Shown piece after piece: positions 1 through 7,987 of a stretch of DNA of 64,000 bases. The notes beneath the pieces are model-generated. The model ran no database searches, was not told the origin of the DNA, and worked only from the letters and a program-made list of their open reading frames with translations. How positions within the stretch are numbered: the first letter of the stretch is position 1; the number at the start of each line of letters is the position of its first letter. The stretch covers positions 434,001-498,000 of the forward strand of contig NZ_JANLGQ010000001.1 in assembly GCF_026157065.1 (NCBI RefSeq). Direction: 5' to 3'. The position numbers and the translations under genes are program-made. This stretch comes from Enterococcus sp. HY326. GTDB lineage: Bacteria > Bacillota > Bacilli > Lactobacillales > Enterococcaceae.

Positions 1-354
1 AACTAAGTCTGCTTTTTTAAGATCCGCGTAATTCTGTTCATTTAAATCACTTATCTTAGCTTTTAGCGTTTCTATCTCTTCCGTATTTTTTACAATTAAG
101 TCATCCTTATTACCGATTTCTTCTTTTAAAGCGTTATTTTCATCAATTTTTGCCTCAACTTCTGGAAAAAATATTTTAGTTCCTTCCTCAGGTACAATCA
201 TCGGAACTATCAATGCTGCTAGAGGAACTAGCTGCGCTGCAATTAATGCAACAATTTCTTTTTTACTTTTTTGCTTGTCTTCAATTTTACTATAAACGTA
301 AACTGACAATATCAAACTAACAACCACAACTCCAATCAAAACATACTTTGCCAT
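1..354 (-). CDS. Membrane-anchored coiled-coil protein, partial (C-terminus outside window)
   Basis: An open frame of 118 codons runs from an ATG at 354 to the left edge without a stop, so only the N-terminal part is present. A good Shine-Dalgarno (AAGGAGG) lies 6-7 bases upstream of the ATG. The protein starts MAKYVLIGVVVVSLI, a hydrophobic anchor, followed by a charged stretch (KIEDKQKSKKE) and a second hydrophobic segment at about residues 35-50. From about residue 60 it is rich in Glu, Lys, Leu and Asn with heptad-like spacing, which suggests a coiled coil. I do not recognise the family and infer no function beyond membrane attachment. Confidence 0.6.
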   Translation of the reverse strand, partial: MAKYVLIGVVVVSLILSVYVYSKIEDKQKSKKEIVALIAAQLVPLAALIVPMIVPEEGTKIFFPEVEAKIDENNALKEEIGNKDDLIVKNTEEIETLKAKISDLNEQNYADLKKADLV

Positions 355-364
355 ACTTTACCTC

Positions 365-683
365 CTTAACTTTAGATAGAATAAAGAAATTTACAATATT
401 AATTATACCAAGATGAATAATTATTTCAAAACTATTTTTCAGCTATTTTAACTTTAAAATGTTTTTCAAATAAAAATAAACAATTATAACTTTAGAGATA
501 TCTTCTACTTCAGAATACTTCTTTGAATGAGAACCAATTAATCAGCGATCTCAGTTTTTGCAACAGCTTAAAAAAATATCGAAATAATTTCTAACAATTT
601 TGCAGTCAAATTGTATTAGTCTTTCTTTAACTTTGAATTATTACTAAATTGTAAGCAAACTTTTTAAACTTTAAATGTCAAAA
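365..683. other. AT-rich intergenic gap, no gene seen
   Basis: This stretch between the left-edge gene and the MFS terminator is strongly AT-rich with many stops in all frames. It should hold the promoter of the left-edge gene. I see no convincing open frame, RNA gene or repeat. Confidence 0.4.
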
Positions 684-724
684 AAATCATTCAACAATCA
701 GCAAAAACTACTGTTGAATGATTT
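684..724 (-). terminator. Intrinsic terminator of the MFS gene
   Basis: A 13-bp inverted repeat (684-696 against 712-724, AAATCATTCAACA) is followed on the minus strand by a T run. It lies 30 bases past the stop of the MFS gene. Confidence 0.8.
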
Positions 725-756
725 CGTATTCTTCTCTCAAATCAACTCAAAATTTC

Positions 757-1932
757 TCAATAACTCTCCCAGCCCAACTTCTCGCCAACCTTTCCATACA
801 CATAAAATGAACTGCCCGCCAGTAAGGCCATAAATCCTAAAAAGAAATAAGCAGTTGTCATGGAAAAGGAATCATTTAACGTACCCGCAATGATGGGAAA
901 CAAGGTCATGCCAATGGCGTAAATGGCTTGGAAAAATCCCATTGCCGTTGATTTCTTTTCAGCTGGAACCTCCATCATGGCCTCGGAAGTCAAGAGTGAG
1001 AATAAAATACCGGTAGCCATACCTGGAATCAACTGTAAAACATAAATCAAGCCAACCGAGGGGCTTAAAGGAACGGCAACGCAATAAACCGCTAACAAAA
1101 TGAAACTGAGAATAATCCAATTTTTCTTTGGTAATCTGTTGATGAAATCAGTCGATGCTAAGCGGGCAAAAAAGACGGCGGCAACCATGTAAATTATTGA
1201 AGATATTCCCACTAGAAGACTTGAACCACTCAATGTTTGAATAATCTGATTGGTAAAAGACATTGTCGTTGACATCTGAATCCCTTGTTGGATAAGTGCC
1301 AATAAAGAAAACAATAACAAACGGCGATTTTTGCCAATCTGCAATAATTCCCTTAATTTGATAGCCGAAGGTTGACTTTTTTGATTGATAATAAAAAGTG
1401 AAAAGCCAAAACCGATGAGACCGGCTAGTAAACTAAAGAGACAGATGATTTGCATCCCCAACATGTTAAATAACAATGTGCTGGTAATGAAACCTAACAA
1501 CATGCCTAGATTATTCGCCATAATGATTTTACTTGTTGCACTCGTTTGCTGCAGCTTAGAAAAATAACTCAGATATAAAACCATAAATGAAATCCAAGTA
1601 GCGCTGGCAAATCCAGATAAAATATTTGCCACTAAAAAACCGACACCGTCTGGACTAATTATTCGGATTAGTGATGCAAATCCCGCCAATAAAACACCTA
1701 TCGTGATGAAGAACTTATGATTGCCCCGCAAATCAGCCATAACTCCGACGGGTAAACGTAATAATAATTGCGAAATTCCGTAAGCGCCAACAATCATACC
1801 GACAAAATTTGTCGACACATTGATAGCTGCTAAGTATGGGGTTTGATAAGGAATATAAACATACTGGGCAAACCAGAATAAAATAACTATCAACAAAATT
1901 AATTTGGGCTGTTTTTGACTTGTGATTTTCAC
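757..1932 (-). CDS. Major facilitator superfamily transporter
   Basis: This 391-aa polytopic membrane protein has about 12 hydrophobic segments and the MFS motif A after helix 2 (RLPVGVMADLRG, about residues 59-70). It is expected to be a proton-coupled exporter or importer of a small molecule in the cytoplasmic membrane; the substrate cannot be read from sequence. The start is GTG at 1932 with GGAGG 8 bases upstream. It stands alone, diverges from the beta-glucoside operon and ends at its own terminator, so it is probably monocistronic. The general fold resembles drug or sugar-efflux-type MFS proteins. Confidence 0.85.
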   Translation of the reverse strand: MKITSQKQPKLILLIVILFWFAQYVYIPYQTPYLAAINVSTNFVGMIVGAYGISQLLLRLPVGVMADLRGNHKFFITIGVLLAGFASLIRIISPDGVGFLVANILSGFASATWISFMVLYLSYFSKLQQTSATSKIIMANNLGMLLGFITSTLLFNMLGMQIICLFSLLAGLIGFGFSLFIINQKSQPSAIKLRELLQIGKNRRLLLFSLLALIQQGIQMSTTMSFTNQIIQTLSGSSLLVGISSIIYMVAAVFFARLASTDFINRLPKKNWIILSFILLAVYCVAVPLSPSVGLIYVLQLIPGMATGILFSLLTSEAMMEVPAEKKSTAMGFFQAIYAIGMTLFPIIAGTLNDSFSMTTAYFFLGFMALLAGSSFYVYGKVGEKLGWESY

Positions 1933-2038
1933 AACAAATTCCTCCTCAATAAACTAGTGACTATCTTAACGGTCAGAAAAAGAATTTGCAAATCTTTTTT
2001 TAGGGAAAAATTCACGAAAAAATTTTTTCGGAAAAATC

Positions 2039-2067
2039 TTGACTATTTTTTGTAAGCGTGTTAATTT
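2039..2067 (+). promoter_or_regulatory. Promoter of the beta-glucoside operon
   Basis: TTGACT (2039-2044), a 17-base spacer and TAATTT (2062-2067) preceded by an extended -10 TGT at 2059-2061. It lies just upstream of the antiterminator target. A cre-like site overlaps the spacer and -10. Confidence 0.7.
2050..2065 (+). promoter_or_regulatory. cre-like CcpA operator
   Basis: TTGTAAGCGTGTTAAT matches the catabolite-responsive consensus WTGNNARCGNWWWCAW at all but two positions, including the core ARCG. It overlaps the promoter spacer and -10, a position expected to give CcpA-mediated glucose repression. The match is by eye. Confidence 0.55.
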
Positions 2068-2094
2068 TGAATCAAATAAAACAAGATGCAGTTT

Positions 2095-2123
2095 GACATG
2101 TTACTGGTAAAGCAGGCAAGATC
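2095..2123 (+). promoter_or_regulatory. Ribonucleic antiterminator (RAT) site for a LicT/BglG protein
   Basis: The segment GTTACTGGTAAAGCAGGCAA within 2100-2119 is almost identical to known RAT sequences of the bgl/lic/sac type. GA at 2095-2096 can pair with TC at 2122-2123 to close the hairpin. Its 3' end overlaps the 5' arm of a terminator (2118-2131), the hallmark of this switch. The matching RNA-binding protein is the last gene of the same operon. Confidence 0.85.
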
Positions 2124-2188
2124 GAATGTACCTGAATGATATCCATGGGCGACCAATGGTGTTATTTAAGTATGTTTGATCTTTTTTT
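2118..2188 (+). terminator. Conditional terminator controlled by the RAT
   Basis: The arm at 2118-2131 (AAGATCGAATGTAC) pairs, with a few G-U pairs, with 2170-2183 (GTATGTTTGATCTT). A run of T follows (2182-2188). The first arm shares its start with the RAT, so protein binding to the RAT would block terminator formation. Confidence 0.8.
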
Positions 2189-2449
2189 GTTAGCTGACAT
2201 CATTTCCGCTGGCCAACGGAGCAAACCTGATTTTATTTTTTTAGAAAAATGTTGTTTTGCTTTTATTTAACAAAAGCGCTTACTATTTTGCAGCAACAGA
2301 AGTTGTAGCAATCTTTGAGAAGGCTTACCAATTTCAGCAAATGCTATACTCGAAAGCATCTCAGCAATGTTTTACTTATTCAAGCAGTCTAAAAAGAAAA
2401 CAGTTCATGTTTTTACAAATAGTGTCTCTGAAAACAAGGAGGAACCCAA
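2189..2449 (+). other. Long 5' leader of the PTS gene
   Basis: About 260 bases separate the conditional terminator from the PTS start. A weak hairpin can form at 2341-2359 (ATGCT against AGCAT). I see no second RAT or clear second terminator, and the open frame here lacks coding character. Confidence 0.4.
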
Positions 2450-4324
2450 ATGAACTACAAAGAAACAGCTCAAACAATTTTACAGCAAGTTGGCGGCAAG
2501 GAAAATGTCAGCGGCCTGACCCATTGTTTTACCCGTTTACGGTTTAATTTGAAGGATAAATCAATTCCTGATAAGGAACAGATTTCCAATATCGAAGGTG
2601 TTATCTCAGTTGTCGAAAGCAGCGGTCAATATCAAGTGGTCTTAGGCAATAAAGTCGAAAAAGTCTATCAGGAATTAGAACCTCTTTTAGGTGATTTAGA
2701 CCAGATGCCGGCGACGGAAGAAAAAGTCGGTTTCGGCACCCGCATTTTAAATGCGGTGGCGGCGATTTTTACACCGACTGTCCCAGCGATTGCCGCTTCA
2801 GGGATGTTAAAAGGGATTTTATCGGTAGCGGTGATTATTGCCAATAATTTTTATCAGACGGATATCACGACTTTTTCAACCTATACGATTTTAAATGCGA
2901 CGTCTGATGCCCTCTTTTATTTTATGCCAGTTATCTTAGGCTACTCGGCTTCAAAAGTCTTCAAGTGTAACGAATACATTGCCATGATTGTCGGAGCAAC
3001 TCTTTGTTATCCAGCGATTGTTGCGCTAATGACTGGCGATGCGGCCGTCACATTATTCGGCTTGCCCGTGACACAAGCAAGCTACACTTCTTCAGTGATT
3101 CCGATTATTATTGCAGTATTTATTTTGTCCTATGTCCAACGCTTTTTGGATCGCATTATTCCTGAAGTTTTAAAAATTATCATGGTGCCGACCTTCTCAC
3201 TATTAGTTATGATTCCAGCCACGCTGTTGATGTTTGGACCGATTGGCATTTACATCGGTGAATTTATCAACTTTATCTACTATTATATTATGGGACTTAG
3301 CCCGATTTTATTAGGCGCCTTTATCGGTGGTATCTGGTGTGTCTTGGTTATCTTTGGTGCTCACCGGGCGATTATTCCAATCGGGATTAATGATGTGGCC
3401 CAAACTGGTCGCCAAAATCTTTTGGCTTTTGCTGGTGCTGCGAACTTCTCACAAGCTGGTGCAGCCTTAGGAGTTTTTTTGAAAACAAAAAATAAAGGCT
3501 TGAAAACTGTCGCAGCCTCTGCAACAGTCACCGCCCTCTTTGGAATTACCGAGCCAGCGATTTATGGAGCCAACCTGCGTTTGAAAAAACCAATGATTTA
3601 CGCAGTAATCAGCGGGGCTTTAGGTGGAGCTTTGATGGGCTGGGGTGGTTCATATGGAACAGCCTTTGCTAATCAAGGAATTTTAACCATTCCGGTTTAT
3701 GCAGATGCGGGAACGAAAGCTTTTGTTTGTTACCTACTAGGCTCAGCAATTGCCTTTTTCGGTGCTTGTGCTTTAACAGTTATTTTAGGCTTTAAAGATT
3801 TACCAGAAGACGAAAAGAAAAAAGCGGCAACCGTAACAGAAGCAACTTCAGAGTATACTATTTCAGATACAGATTTAAAAACCTTGTCACCTGTTAAAGG
3901 GATGACAATTCCTTTAACTGAAGTTAAAGATGAAGTCTTTGCCTCTGGTGCAATGGGTCAAGGAATTGCCGTCTATCCAGAAATCGGTGAAGTTTTAGCT
4001 CCGATGGATTGCGAAGTCTCAGTCCTTTATCCAAGTTTGCACGCTATTGGGTTGAAATTAGATAATGGTATTGAAATGTTGATTCATGTTGGCATTGACA
4101 CCGTTGAGCTTAACGGGCAATTTTTTGAAGGCTTTGTTAAAGCGGGTGACCACATTTCCAAAGGAACTAAAATTGTCAGCTTTGATCTTGATAAAATCAA
4201 AGCGGCCGGCTATGATCCGACAACTTCTATTATTGTCACCAATACAGCGCAGTATCAAGCAGTTGGCTCAAGCCAGCAGGCAACCATTGATTTTGATGAA
4301 GACTTATTATTTATTCGAGAATAG
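2450..4324 (+). CDS. bglP: PTS beta-glucoside transporter, EIIBCA (BglP/BglF type)
   Basis: This 624-aa phosphotransferase permease imports beta-glucosides and phosphorylates them at the 6 position. Domain order is IIB-IIC-IIA. IIB occupies about residues 1-85 with the phospho-cysteine C26 in the motif LTHCFTRLRF. IIC is a polytopic membrane domain at about 100-450. IIA is at about 490-620 with the phospho-histidine H546 in LIHVGIDTV. The ATG at 2450 has GGAGG seven bases upstream. It is the first gene of an operon with a 6-phospho-beta-glucosidase and an antiterminator, behind a RAT/terminator leader, so expression should depend on substrate and be damped by glucose through the cre. Exact substrate (cellobiose, salicin, arbutin) is unknown. 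Confidence 0.93.
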   Translation: MNYKETAQTILQQVGGKENVSGLTHCFTRLRFNLKDKSIPDKEQISNIEGVISVVESSGQYQVVLGNKVEKVYQELEPLLGDLDQMPATEEKVGFGTRILNAVAAIFTPTVPAIAASGMLKGILSVAVIIANNFYQTDITTFSTYTILNATSDALFYFMPVILGYSASKVFKCNEYIAMIVGATLCYPAIVALMTGDAAVTLFGLPVTQASYTSSVIPIIIAVFILSYVQRFLDRIIPEVLKIIMVPTFSLLVMIPATLLMFGPIGIYIGEFINFIYYYIMGLSPILLGAFIGGIWCVLVIFGAHRAIIPIGINDVAQTGRQNLLAFAGAANFSQAGAALGVFLKTKNKGLKTVAASATVTALFGITEPAIYGANLRLKKPMIYAVISGALGGALMGWGGSYGTAFANQGILTIPVYADAGTKAFVCYLLGSAIAFFGACALTVILGFKDLPEDEKKKAATVTEATSEYTISDTDLKTLSPVKGMTIPLTEVKDEVFASGAMGQGIAVYPEIGEVLAPMDCEVSVLYPSLHAIGLKLDNGIEMLIHVGIDTVELNGQFFEGFVKAGDHISKGTKIVSFDLDKIKAAGYDPTTSIIVTNTAQYQAVGSSQQATIDFDEDLLFIRE

Positions 4325-4335
4325 GAGATTTTAAG

Positions 4336-5736
4336 ATGAAACGTTTTGCAGATAATTTTTTATGGGGTGCCTCGTCCTCCGCTTTTCAAATTGAAGGCGG
4401 CTGGGACGCTGATGGCAAAGGGATGAGCGTTGCCGACTATAATTCTTTCCAACGCTCTGCTGTTCAAGCAGATAGTAAAGTAGCCAGTGATTTTTATCAT
4501 CACTATCAAGAAGATATTAAGTTAATGAAAGAAATGGGTTTGAAGACTTACCGTTTTTCCCTTTCATGGGCCCGCATTATTCCTGATGGTGATGGTGAAG
4601 TCAACCAAGCAGGGATTGACTTTTATAATCAGGTGATTGATGCTTTATTAGCAGCAGATATTTTGCCTTTCATTACCCTGTATCATTTTGATTTACCCTT
4701 TGCATTAGTTGAAAAATACAATGGCTGGGAAGATCGTCGCTGTGTGGAAGCTTTTCAACGTTACGCTCAGGTTTGTTATCAAGCTTTTGGTGACCGGGTG
4801 AAGGACTGGCAGGTCAATAATGAACAGAATTTAATGATTCGGGTCAACGAGCGGATGAACATGTATGATGTAGCCCCGGAAGACGCTGAAAGAGTTCGAG
4901 CGCAGATGGATTATCATATGTTTGTCGCCCACGCCTTAGCCACCAACGACTGTCACAAACTGGTGGAAAATGGTAAAATTGGACCAGCTGTTTCCTCAAC
5001 AATGACCTATCCTAGTTCCAATCGACCTGAGGATGTCTGGGCTGCAAAAATGAACGATAATTTCAAAACCAATTACGGTTTAGAGATGTATTGCTTTGGG
5101 GACTATCCCGGATATTATAAAGAGTATCTAACTAAATGTGGTATCTATCCGAAAACACAACCAGAGGACGCCGCTATTTTAAAAGCGGCCAAACCGGATT
5201 TTATTGCCTTAAATTATTATCGGACGCTTGTTGCCAGCTATCTGCCTGTCGATGAACAGCATCCCTATGGCACAAAAGAAAAAGATATCGATTTTGATTT
5301 GTATGGTTTCTTTAAAGTGGAACGCAACGAACATTTGGCATCTTCAAAATACGGTGCCCAAATCGATCCGATGGGTCTGCGCCTAGTCTTAAATGAATAT
5401 TATCGTCAATACCGTTTACCATTGATTATTACTGAAAATGGCTTAGGCACTCCTGACGTCTTAACAGAAGATGGAAAAATCCACGACGATTATCGCATTG
5501 ACTATATTCGTGACCATATTGCTGCTTGTTATGATGCCATTCAAGATGGCGTTGAACTCTTTGGCTATTGTCCTTGGTCTGTTATGGATTTACTCAGTTC
5601 CCATCAAGGTTTCAAAAAACGGTACGGTTTCATTTTTGTCAATCGAGAAGACCATGATTTGAAGGACTTGGCTCGCATCAAAAAAGATAGCTTCTATTGG
5701 TATCAAGAGGTAATCAAACACAACGGCTTAGAATAA
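4336..5736 (+). CDS. bglA: 6-phospho-beta-glucosidase, glycoside hydrolase family 1
   Basis: This 466-aa GH1 enzyme hydrolyses the 6-phosphorylated beta-glucosides delivered by the upstream PTS. It begins FLWGASSSAFQIEGGWDADG, the usual GH1 N-terminal signature. The nucleophile is E367 in LIITENGLG. The acid/base is E163 in QVNNEQN, so the residue after it is Gln instead of the commoner Pro, Ile or Leu. The length fits the family. The gene starts 11 bases after the PTS stop with GGAG upstream of the ATG, so it is co-transcribed. Specificity for the phosphorylated sugar is inferred from PTS linkage. Confidence 0.92.
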   Translation: MKRFADNFLWGASSSAFQIEGGWDADGKGMSVADYNSFQRSAVQADSKVASDFYHHYQEDIKLMKEMGLKTYRFSLSWARIIPDGDGEVNQAGIDFYNQVIDALLAADILPFITLYHFDLPFALVEKYNGWEDRRCVEAFQRYAQVCYQAFGDRVKDWQVNNEQNLMIRVNERMNMYDVAPEDAERVRAQMDYHMFVAHALATNDCHKLVENGKIGPAVSSTMTYPSSNRPEDVWAAKMNDNFKTNYGLEMYCFGDYPGYYKEYLTKCGIYPKTQPEDAAILKAAKPDFIALNYYRTLVASYLPVDEQHPYGTKEKDIDFDLYGFFKVERNEHLASSKYGAQIDPMGLRLVLNEYYRQYRLPLIITENGLGTPDVLTEDGKIHDDYRIDYIRDHIAACYDAIQDGVELFGYCPWSVMDLLSSHQGFKKRYGFIFVNREDHDLKDLARIKKDSFYWYQEVIKHNGLE

Positions 5737-5752
5737 AAATGGAGAACACGCG

Positions 5753-6604
5753 ATGCAAATACTGAAGGTTATGAATAATTCTTTAGTCCTCGCCCTCGAT
5801 GAGACCGGTACTGAATGTGTCTTAATGGGTAAAGGCATTGGCTTTAAGCAGTCCATCGGCAATCCCGTTGACGATGAGAAGATAGAAAAAGTCTTCCTAT
5901 TAAAAGATAAAAAAGTCCTGCTGAATTTTGTTCAGCTAGCCAGTGAATTAGATGACATTTATTTTCAGCTGGTGCAAAAGATTGTCGCTTATGCCCATGA
6001 CACTTTTAGGATGGAAGTCATGGACTATCTCTACCTCTCCTTGTCTGATCACATTGCCTTTGTGGTCAGTCGCTTGGAAAACGGAAATATCGGCGAAAAC
6101 TTTACTTATATCGAAGTAATCAATCATCATCGAGAAGAATATCTGATTGGTAAGTATGCCGTTCAATTAATCAATCAAGAATTGAACATTCAGCTTCCGG
6201 AAAGTGAAGCTACAGCCATCGGTCTTCATTTTGTCAATGCCAAGCTCAACTCATCGGCTTTCCAAAAAGAGCAGGAGGTTGCCGCCCTCGTAAAAAATAT
6301 CGAACGGCTTGTCGCCCGCTCCTTAAATCTTGAGTTTGACAAAGATAGTTTTTCTTATTCCCGATTCTTAACTCATCTGACTTATTTTGCCGAACGAGTC
6401 TACGAAGAAAAACTTTTTGAAGATAAAGAATCCGAAGTCCTTTTTAAGTCTTTGCAGGAAAATATGCCTCAAGAAAGCGTCGCCATTCAAAATATTCAGC
6501 AGTTTATCTTAACCAAATATCACCAAGAGCTTTCCCAGCAAGAAAAAATCTATCTACTAGTTCATTTACACCGGCTTGTCAGTGAAGCCAATAGCCATAC
6601 TTGA
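5753..6604 (+). CDS. licT: Transcriptional antiterminator, BglG/LicT family
   Basis: This 283-aa RNA-binding antiterminator has a CAT RNA-binding domain at about residues 1-55, then two PTS regulation domains (about 65-170 and 175-280). The four regulatory histidines expected from LicT are visible: H100 (LSDHIAF) and H159 (GLHFVNA) in PRD1, H208 (LTHLTYFAERV) and H271 (LVHLHRL) in PRD2. They would be phosphorylated by EII and HPr to switch activity. Its binding target is the RAT at 2095-2123 in the operon's own leader, giving a feed-forward loop. It is the third gene, 16 bases after the glucosidase, and is followed by a strong terminator. Confidence 0.92.
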   Translation: MQILKVMNNSLVLALDETGTECVLMGKGIGFKQSIGNPVDDEKIEKVFLLKDKKVLLNFVQLASELDDIYFQLVQKIVAYAHDTFRMEVMDYLYLSLSDHIAFVVSRLENGNIGENFTYIEVINHHREEYLIGKYAVQLINQELNIQLPESEATAIGLHFVNAKLNSSAFQKEQEVAALVKNIERLVARSLNLEFDKDSFSYSRFLTHLTYFAERVYEEKLFEDKESEVLFKSLQENMPQESVAIQNIQQFILTKYHQELSQQEKIYLLVHLHRLVSEANSHT

Positions 6605-6615
6605 ATAAATAAACA

Positions 6616-6698
6616 GTCTCAGCAGCATCTTTCAGACACATTAGCAAACTAGCCGAATAGTTTGCTGACCATCTTGAAAGAACTGCTGAGTTTTTTGT
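6616..6698 (+). terminator. Terminator of the beta-glucoside operon
   Basis: CTCAGCAG (6618-6625) pairs with CTGCTGAG (6683-6690), followed by six T. Further pairing (CTTTC with GAAAG, and AGCAAAC with GTTTGCT) gives a long nested hairpin directly after the antiterminator gene. Confidence 0.85.
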
Positions 6699-6756
6699 TT
6701 AATTAATATTGAAGATGCCTTCTCCCAATCCCCCGTTTGCTAAAACTTCGATAAAC

Positions 6757-6813
6757 ACAAAAAAAAAAACCACTCAAAAGCCTTAATCAGTAACCTGACC
6801 TGCTTTTAAGTGG
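6757..6813 (-). terminator. Terminator of the 76-aa gene
   Basis: A near-perfect 12-bp inverted repeat (6770-6781 with 6802-6813) is followed on the minus strand by a run of about ten T. It lies about 50 bases past the stop of the gene ending at 6865. Confidence 0.85.
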
Positions 6814-6864
6814 CTGTTCAACCTTTTTATTTCCTTCATGCAACACCAAAACCGCTACATATGG

Positions 6865-7095
6865 TTAACCAAAAAATTCATCCATAAAATCATCGTATTC
6901 TTTTTGATCATATTTTTCGAATTTACCAGCTTCATGTAAAATCTTTTTGATTTCGTAAATCGCTTTGCGTTGTTCAGCCCAAGCTTTGATTCTGCTGTCA
7001 GTGTCTTCGAATTTTTCTAAAGTAACATCCAATTTGTCGATTGTATCGGCAATTTTTTCTAAAGCTTTTTCTTCTTTTGCATCATAATTTGTCAT
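6865..7095 (-). CDS. Small acidic coiled-coil protein of unknown function
   Basis: This 76-aa soluble protein begins MTNYDAKEEKALEKIADTID and is rich in Lys, Glu and Asp. Its periodic hydrophobic residues suggest alpha helices or a short coiled coil. There is no signal peptide or membrane segment. The ATG has GAGGAGG seven bases upstream, a good promoter and its own terminator, so it is a genuine monocistronic gene. I do not recognise the family. Confidence 0.75.
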   Translation of the reverse strand: MTNYDAKEEKALEKIADTIDKLDVTLEKFEDTDSRIKAWAEQRKAIYEIKKILHEAGKFEKYDQKEYDDFMDEFFG

Positions 7096-7132
7096 GATAA
7101 AGCCTCCTCAAATTGGTTATCCTACACAAAAT

Positions 7133-7161
7133 AGTATAACGCTTCTGTGTAGATGTGTTAA
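7133..7161 (-). promoter_or_regulatory. Promoter of the 76-aa gene
   Basis: Read on the minus strand: TTAACA (7161-7156), a 17-base spacer and TATACT (7138-7133), about 40 bases upstream of the start codon. Confidence 0.65.
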
Positions 7162-7216
7162 ATAATATGATTCTTTTATGATAAACAGACTATTTTAAAA
7201 TGTTTTTTTCTACAAT

Positions 7217-7975
7217 CTAAGTCTGACGTTCCAAAATAAAACTTGTTTGTGATAAAGCTTCACTGCGGACCCGCAAGTCCTGTGGAAACAGCTGATATTT
7301 GAAATCTTCTAAGGTGAAATAAAACATCCGCTCTAAATCGTTGGTAAAAGCTGAGGCAAGGGCTTCATCTGTGTATTGCAGCTTCAAGGTCTCATCATCT
7401 TCTGCGACAACCGTATATAAATTTTCCTGTTCCTTAACAGTTGTCAGCTCATCTTCTGAAAGTCCTTCTTTGTCCACGTCTAGATAGACCGAAACATTTT
7501 CTAAACGATAACGATTCGTTCCAGTTGCCTTCAAATCACCTTCAAAAACCATATTGATATAATCGGTATTTTGAACATTTTTGATGGTAAAGCTAGTTTG
7601 CTCCTCTTTAACATCTAGCTGATAAGTCGGATTATCAGATGCAGTCCACGTTCCCATGATTTTGTTATGAAAGGGATAAAAACGATAGATGCCAAACGCC
7701 AAGAGCAATAGCATCACGGCAATCGCCCCATAAATCAAGCGATAGACTTTTTTTGAAACAGTCGGTAGCTTAGCCAAGTTCTCATCAGAGATAAGTTCTT
7801 CATCTTCTGATATTTCTTCGACTACTTCTGTATCTAGCGGGCTGTCATTTTCAGCTGTTGTTTCATCAGACTTTGTAGAATCGATTGCAGCTGTCTTTTC
7901 CTCTTGCAAAAGTTCTGCTTGTTTTTGCTGGTCTTTTGCTAATTCTTCTAATGATTTGTTTTCGTCATTTTTCAT
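7217..7975 (-). CDS. Single-pass membrane protein linked to the WxL locus
   Basis: This 252-aa protein has an acidic cytoplasmic-type N-terminus (about 1-75, rich in Glu, Asp and Ser/Thr), one transmembrane helix at about residues 79-99 (GAIAVMLLLLAFGIYRF) and an extracellular C-terminal domain of about 150 residues. The ATG at 7975 has GGAGGG seven bases upstream, overlapping the end of the DUF916-type gene 12 bases before it, so the two form an operon. I do not recognise the extracellular domain. A role with the surface WxL complex is inferred only from position. Confidence 0.7.
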   Translation of the reverse strand: MKNDENKSLEELAKDQQKQAELLQEEKTAAIDSTKSDETTAENDSPLDTEVVEEISEDEELISDENLAKLPTVSKKVYRLIYGAIAVMLLLLAFGIYRFYPFHNKIMGTWTASDNPTYQLDVKEEQTSFTIKNVQNTDYINMVFEGDLKATGTNRYRLENVSVYLDVDKEGLSEDELTTVKEQENLYTVVAEDDETLKLQYTDEALASAFTNDLERMFYFTLEDFKYQLFPQDLRVRSEALSQTSFILERQT

Positions 7976-7987
7976 TTGTCAGCCCTC

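Noticed and set aside
2257-2547. A 96-codon frame in the PTS leader
   Set aside because: It overlaps the start of the PTS gene in another frame, lacks a ribosome-binding site and looks non-coding.
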